Position numbers and translations under genes: made by a program. Shown here piece by piece: positions 5,256-6,800 of a stretch of DNA of 6,800 nt. The DNA lies in the NCBI GenBank assembly GCA_045629005.1, contig JAZQQJ010000019.1, positions 1 to 6,800 of the forward strand, read 5' to 3'. The notes under the pieces are model-generated. The model had not been told where the DNA came from, did no database searches, and saw only the letters and a list, made by a program, of their open reading frames with translations. This stretch comes from RGIG3528 sp045629005 (lineage in GTDB: Bacteria > Bacillota > Clostridia > Lachnospirales > Lachnospiraceae). Position 1 is the first letter of the stretch. Each line of letters begins with the position of its first letter.

Positions 5256-6463
5256 TTCTTAAGGAGTTCTCTTGCACTTTCAACGGAGTCAACGCCTGTC
5301 TTATTCTTGATGGGAGCGAATTCCTTCTCACGAACAACTTCAAAAGGAAGGCAGCTGTCAAGCTGATGAATCATATCAAGAACGAGGTTCTCATACTTAT
5401 AACCGTTGGGAGCTTCAGGCTTAACAAGATTTCCGGTTTCATCAATGTAAGGAATCTTCTTCTCAACAATGTGAAGAGGAAGGCTTGACATCATCTTCTC
5501 AAGGTCCGGAACAAAGAAGAGATAGTTAAGGATTACGCCGAAGTTGTATGCAGGCTCGCCCTTTTCGTTCTTTGCATCCATAAGCTCCTGAGTCATATCG
5601 TAGTACTCAACGATTGAAGGCTTGCCATCTTCGAGGCACATAGCACCAACCTTCTCATCCGGAGCGGCTTTTCTTACAACCTTTGCGCCGACTACGCACT
5701 TCTTCTGAATTGTTGCGCCTACGAAGCAAGGATCTGCGATTCTCTGAAGAACATTATCAACAGCAAATACGTTAATCCACTCGATGCCCTCTTTGTGAAC
5801 AAGATTAAGGAGCCCTGCATTCTTAAGGGAAATGAACCAGCCGCCGTTGCCGTTGGGTGATGTTGCAAGTCTGCCCTTTTCTTCAAGATAAATCTTTCCG
5901 TTATAATCTGTAGCTGCAGCCATTTCCTGAATAAAGAAGTGAACATACTCCTTTTTGTAACCGAAGAAATTGTGTTCCTCAAGGAAATCAACGGTAGCAT
6001 CGTTGTTCTTTTCACTTGTCATAACGAACAAATGAATCCATGCATCTGCCTGCTTTACAACATCAAGGAGGTTATTGATGAGGCACTCGAAAATGTAAAG
6101 CTCGCGATTGATACCGATATTATACATACCCTTCGGGTTGTCGGAGCCAAGTCTTGTGCCCATACCGCCTGCAAGAAGAACAGCACCGACCTTGCCGGCC
6201 TTAATGGCATCAATGCCTGTTGCGGTAAAGCTTGCCTTGTTCTCTTCAATTTCAGGAAGCTCCATTGCTGAAAGCGGCTCAATTACGCCTCTCTTCGCAA
6301 GCTCTTCCATATGCTTGCAGTTCTCGATAATTTCCATGTCCGTGCAGCAAATCTGGTCAATGAGCGCCTGCTTTTCGGTGTCATTTAACTCGTCAAAATA
6401 CTTAAATATATGCTGCTGGCCGTACTTTTCTGCTTTTGCCTTTACGAATTCATAGTTTATCAT
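5237..6463 (-). CDS. UDPGP type I uridylyltransferase, UAP/AGX-like (UDP-sugar pyrophosphorylase)
   Basis: A 408-residue cytosolic nucleotidyltransferase that should join UTP and a sugar 1-phosphate to give a UDP-sugar and pyrophosphate. The nucleotide-binding signature LAGGMGTRLGSDNPKGM is at 97-113. FIQEM is at 177-181, SPNGNGGWF at 202-210, VDNVL with metal-binding Asp236 at 235-239, ADPCFVG at 243-249, IVEYYDM at 284-290, NFGVILNYLFF at 307-317, and a C-terminal REKEFAPIKN at 378-387. These match the eukaryote-type UDP-N-acetylglucosamine pyrophosphorylase branch rather than bacterial GalU, or classical UGPases with GGxGTSMG. The likely substrate is therefore GlcNAc-1-P or another hexose-1-P; which one is inferred. 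The length is slightly shorter than eukaryotic enzymes and typical of bacterial members. The ATG has AGGAGG (6470-6475) 6 nt upstream. It leads a probable two-gene unit with the dehydrogenase. Confidence 0.93.
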   Translation of the reverse strand: MINYEFVKAKAEKYGQQHIFKYFDELNDTEKQALIDQICCTDMEIIENCKHMEELAKRGVIEPLSAMELPEIEENKASFTATGIDAIKAGKVGAVLLAGGMGTRLGSDNPKGMYNIGINRELYIFECLINNLLDVVKQADAWIHLFVMTSEKNNDATVDFLEEHNFFGYKKEYVHFFIQEMAAATDYNGKIYLEEKGRLATSPNGNGGWFISLKNAGLLNLVHKEGIEWINVFAVDNVLQRIADPCFVGATIQKKCVVGAKVVRKAAPDEKVGAMCLEDGKPSIVEYYDMTQELMDAKNEKGEPAYNFGVILNYLFFVPDLEKMMSSLPLHIVEKKIPYIDETGNLVKPEAPNGYKYENLVLDMIHQLDSCLPFEVVREKEFAPIKNKTGVDSVESARELLKKNGVEL

Positions 6464-6499
6464 GAATGTCCTCCTGTGATTTTCAAATCATTTGGGTGT

Positions 6500-6528
6500 A
6501 TTATACTCCGCTTTCCCGACAACTTCAA
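6500..6528 (-). promoter_or_regulatory. Sigma-A-type promoter of the uridylyltransferase gene
   Basis: On the minus strand a -35 TTGAAG (6523-6528), a 17-bp spacer and a perfect -10 TATAAT (6500-6505). The predicted start is near 6493, with a leader of about 30 nt. It probably serves both the uridylyltransferase and the dehydrogenase. The repeat-rich block lies 20-270 bp upstream of the -35. Confidence 0.85.
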
Positions 6529-6550
6529 GTAGTGCCGAAGGGATGCTTTT

Positions 6551-6602
6551 CATATCACCTGCTAATAAAATGACGTCAGGCACTTACATATCACCTGCTA
6601 AT
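6551..6602. repeat. 16-bp direct repeat, 36 bp apart
   Basis: CATATCACCTGCTAAT occurs exactly at 6551-6566 and 6587-6602. The ACCTGCT part resembles the TACTTGC linker that precedes each 54-bp unit to the right, so these may be decayed edge units of that array. The spacer contains the 8-bp palindrome TGACGTCA (6571-6578). Confidence 0.75.
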
Positions 6603-6800
6603 TTATATCCGTAAGGCCCCGTAGGGCTCGGTAGGGCCCGGCACAACCACTACGGATAAATTGGCTTCTTACTTGCTTTTATCCGTAAGGCCTGTTGCTA
6701 CCACTACGGATAAAACAGCCCCCTACTTACTTTTATCCGTAACGCCCGACACTACCTCTACGGATAAAAATGCTTTTTACTTGCTTTTTTCCGTAAGGCC
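6603..6800. repeat. Tandem 54-bp palindromic repeat array
   Basis: Each unit is an 11-bp arm TTTTATCCGTA, a 17-bp centre, the inverted arm TACGGATAAAA and a 15-bp linker ending in TACTTGC or TACTTAC. Left arms start at 6677, 6731 and 6785, exactly 54 bp apart; right arms start at 6705 and 6759. A first, divergent unit has arms at 6603-6613 and 6651-6661 with a 37-bp centre; removing 20 bp makes its centre align with the others (consensus like AGGCCCGNCACTACCAC). The fourth unit is cut by the window end. The arms are better conserved than the centres and linkers, suggesting selection on the pairing. Stops in the repeats and the 20-bp insertion argue against coding. With the region from 6464, this makes about 340 bp without a gene. 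Confidence 0.9.

Noticed and set aside
6551..6800. CRISPR array
   Set aside because: The conserved parts are short inverted arms, and the intervening parts are similar to each other rather than unique spacers. Linkers are only 15-17 bp and no cas gene is in view.
6603..6800. Cluster of DnaA boxes or replication origin
   Set aside because: TTATCCGTA resembles TTATCCACA but differs at two positions in every copy, and no origin gene is nearby.

Overview
The window looks like chromosomal DNA from a low-to-moderate GC member of the Bacillota, most likely a Clostridia/Lachnospiraceae-type gut bacterium. That placement is an inference. It rests on strong AGGAGG-type ribosome sites, sigma-A-like promoters with 17-bp spacers, short Rho-independent terminators, a membrane-anchored CotH-kinase protein with a chitobiase-like domain, and a UDPGP type I pyrophosphorylase of the UAP/AGX kind. 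All six supported genes are on the minus strand, so the window is best read from right to left.

Right end (about 6529-6800): non-coding, repeat-rich DNA. A tandem array with an exact 54-bp period carries 11-bp inverted arms (TTTTATCCGTA / TACGGATAAAA). The first unit has a 20-bp insertion. A 16-bp direct repeat adjoins the array. A clear promoter (6500-6528) then drives a UAP-like uridylyltransferase gene (5237-6463). This is followed after 62 bp, with no visible terminator, by a D-2-hydroxyacid dehydrogenase of the hydroxypyruvate-reductase type (4233-5174), which ends at a strong hairpin terminator.

Middle: a cold-shock protein gene (3874-4074) has a near-consensus promoter, a perfect 9-bp inverted repeat right at the predicted transcript 5' end, and its own terminator. 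Next comes an acidic lipoprotein of unknown function (2903-3661), also with its own promoter and terminator.

Left: a CotH-kinase membrane protein (822-2627), whose start is best placed at an internal GTG with a strong Shine-Dalgarno. It is followed by upp, uracil phosphoribosyltransferase (117-746), whose promoter overlaps the 3' end of the CotH gene. A terminator follows upp, and the window edge holds a perfect 29-bp-arm palindrome.

The genes do not form one pathway. upp salvages uracil to UMP, and the UAP-like enzyme uses UTP to activate a sugar phosphate, but each has its own control signals. Most genes appear to be single transcription units; the uridylyltransferase-dehydrogenase pair, and possible read-through from the CotH gene into upp, are the exceptions. 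I see no phage, IS, CRISPR, tRNA or rRNA. The least explained material is the two palindromic repeat regions at the window edges, together with the lipoprotein.
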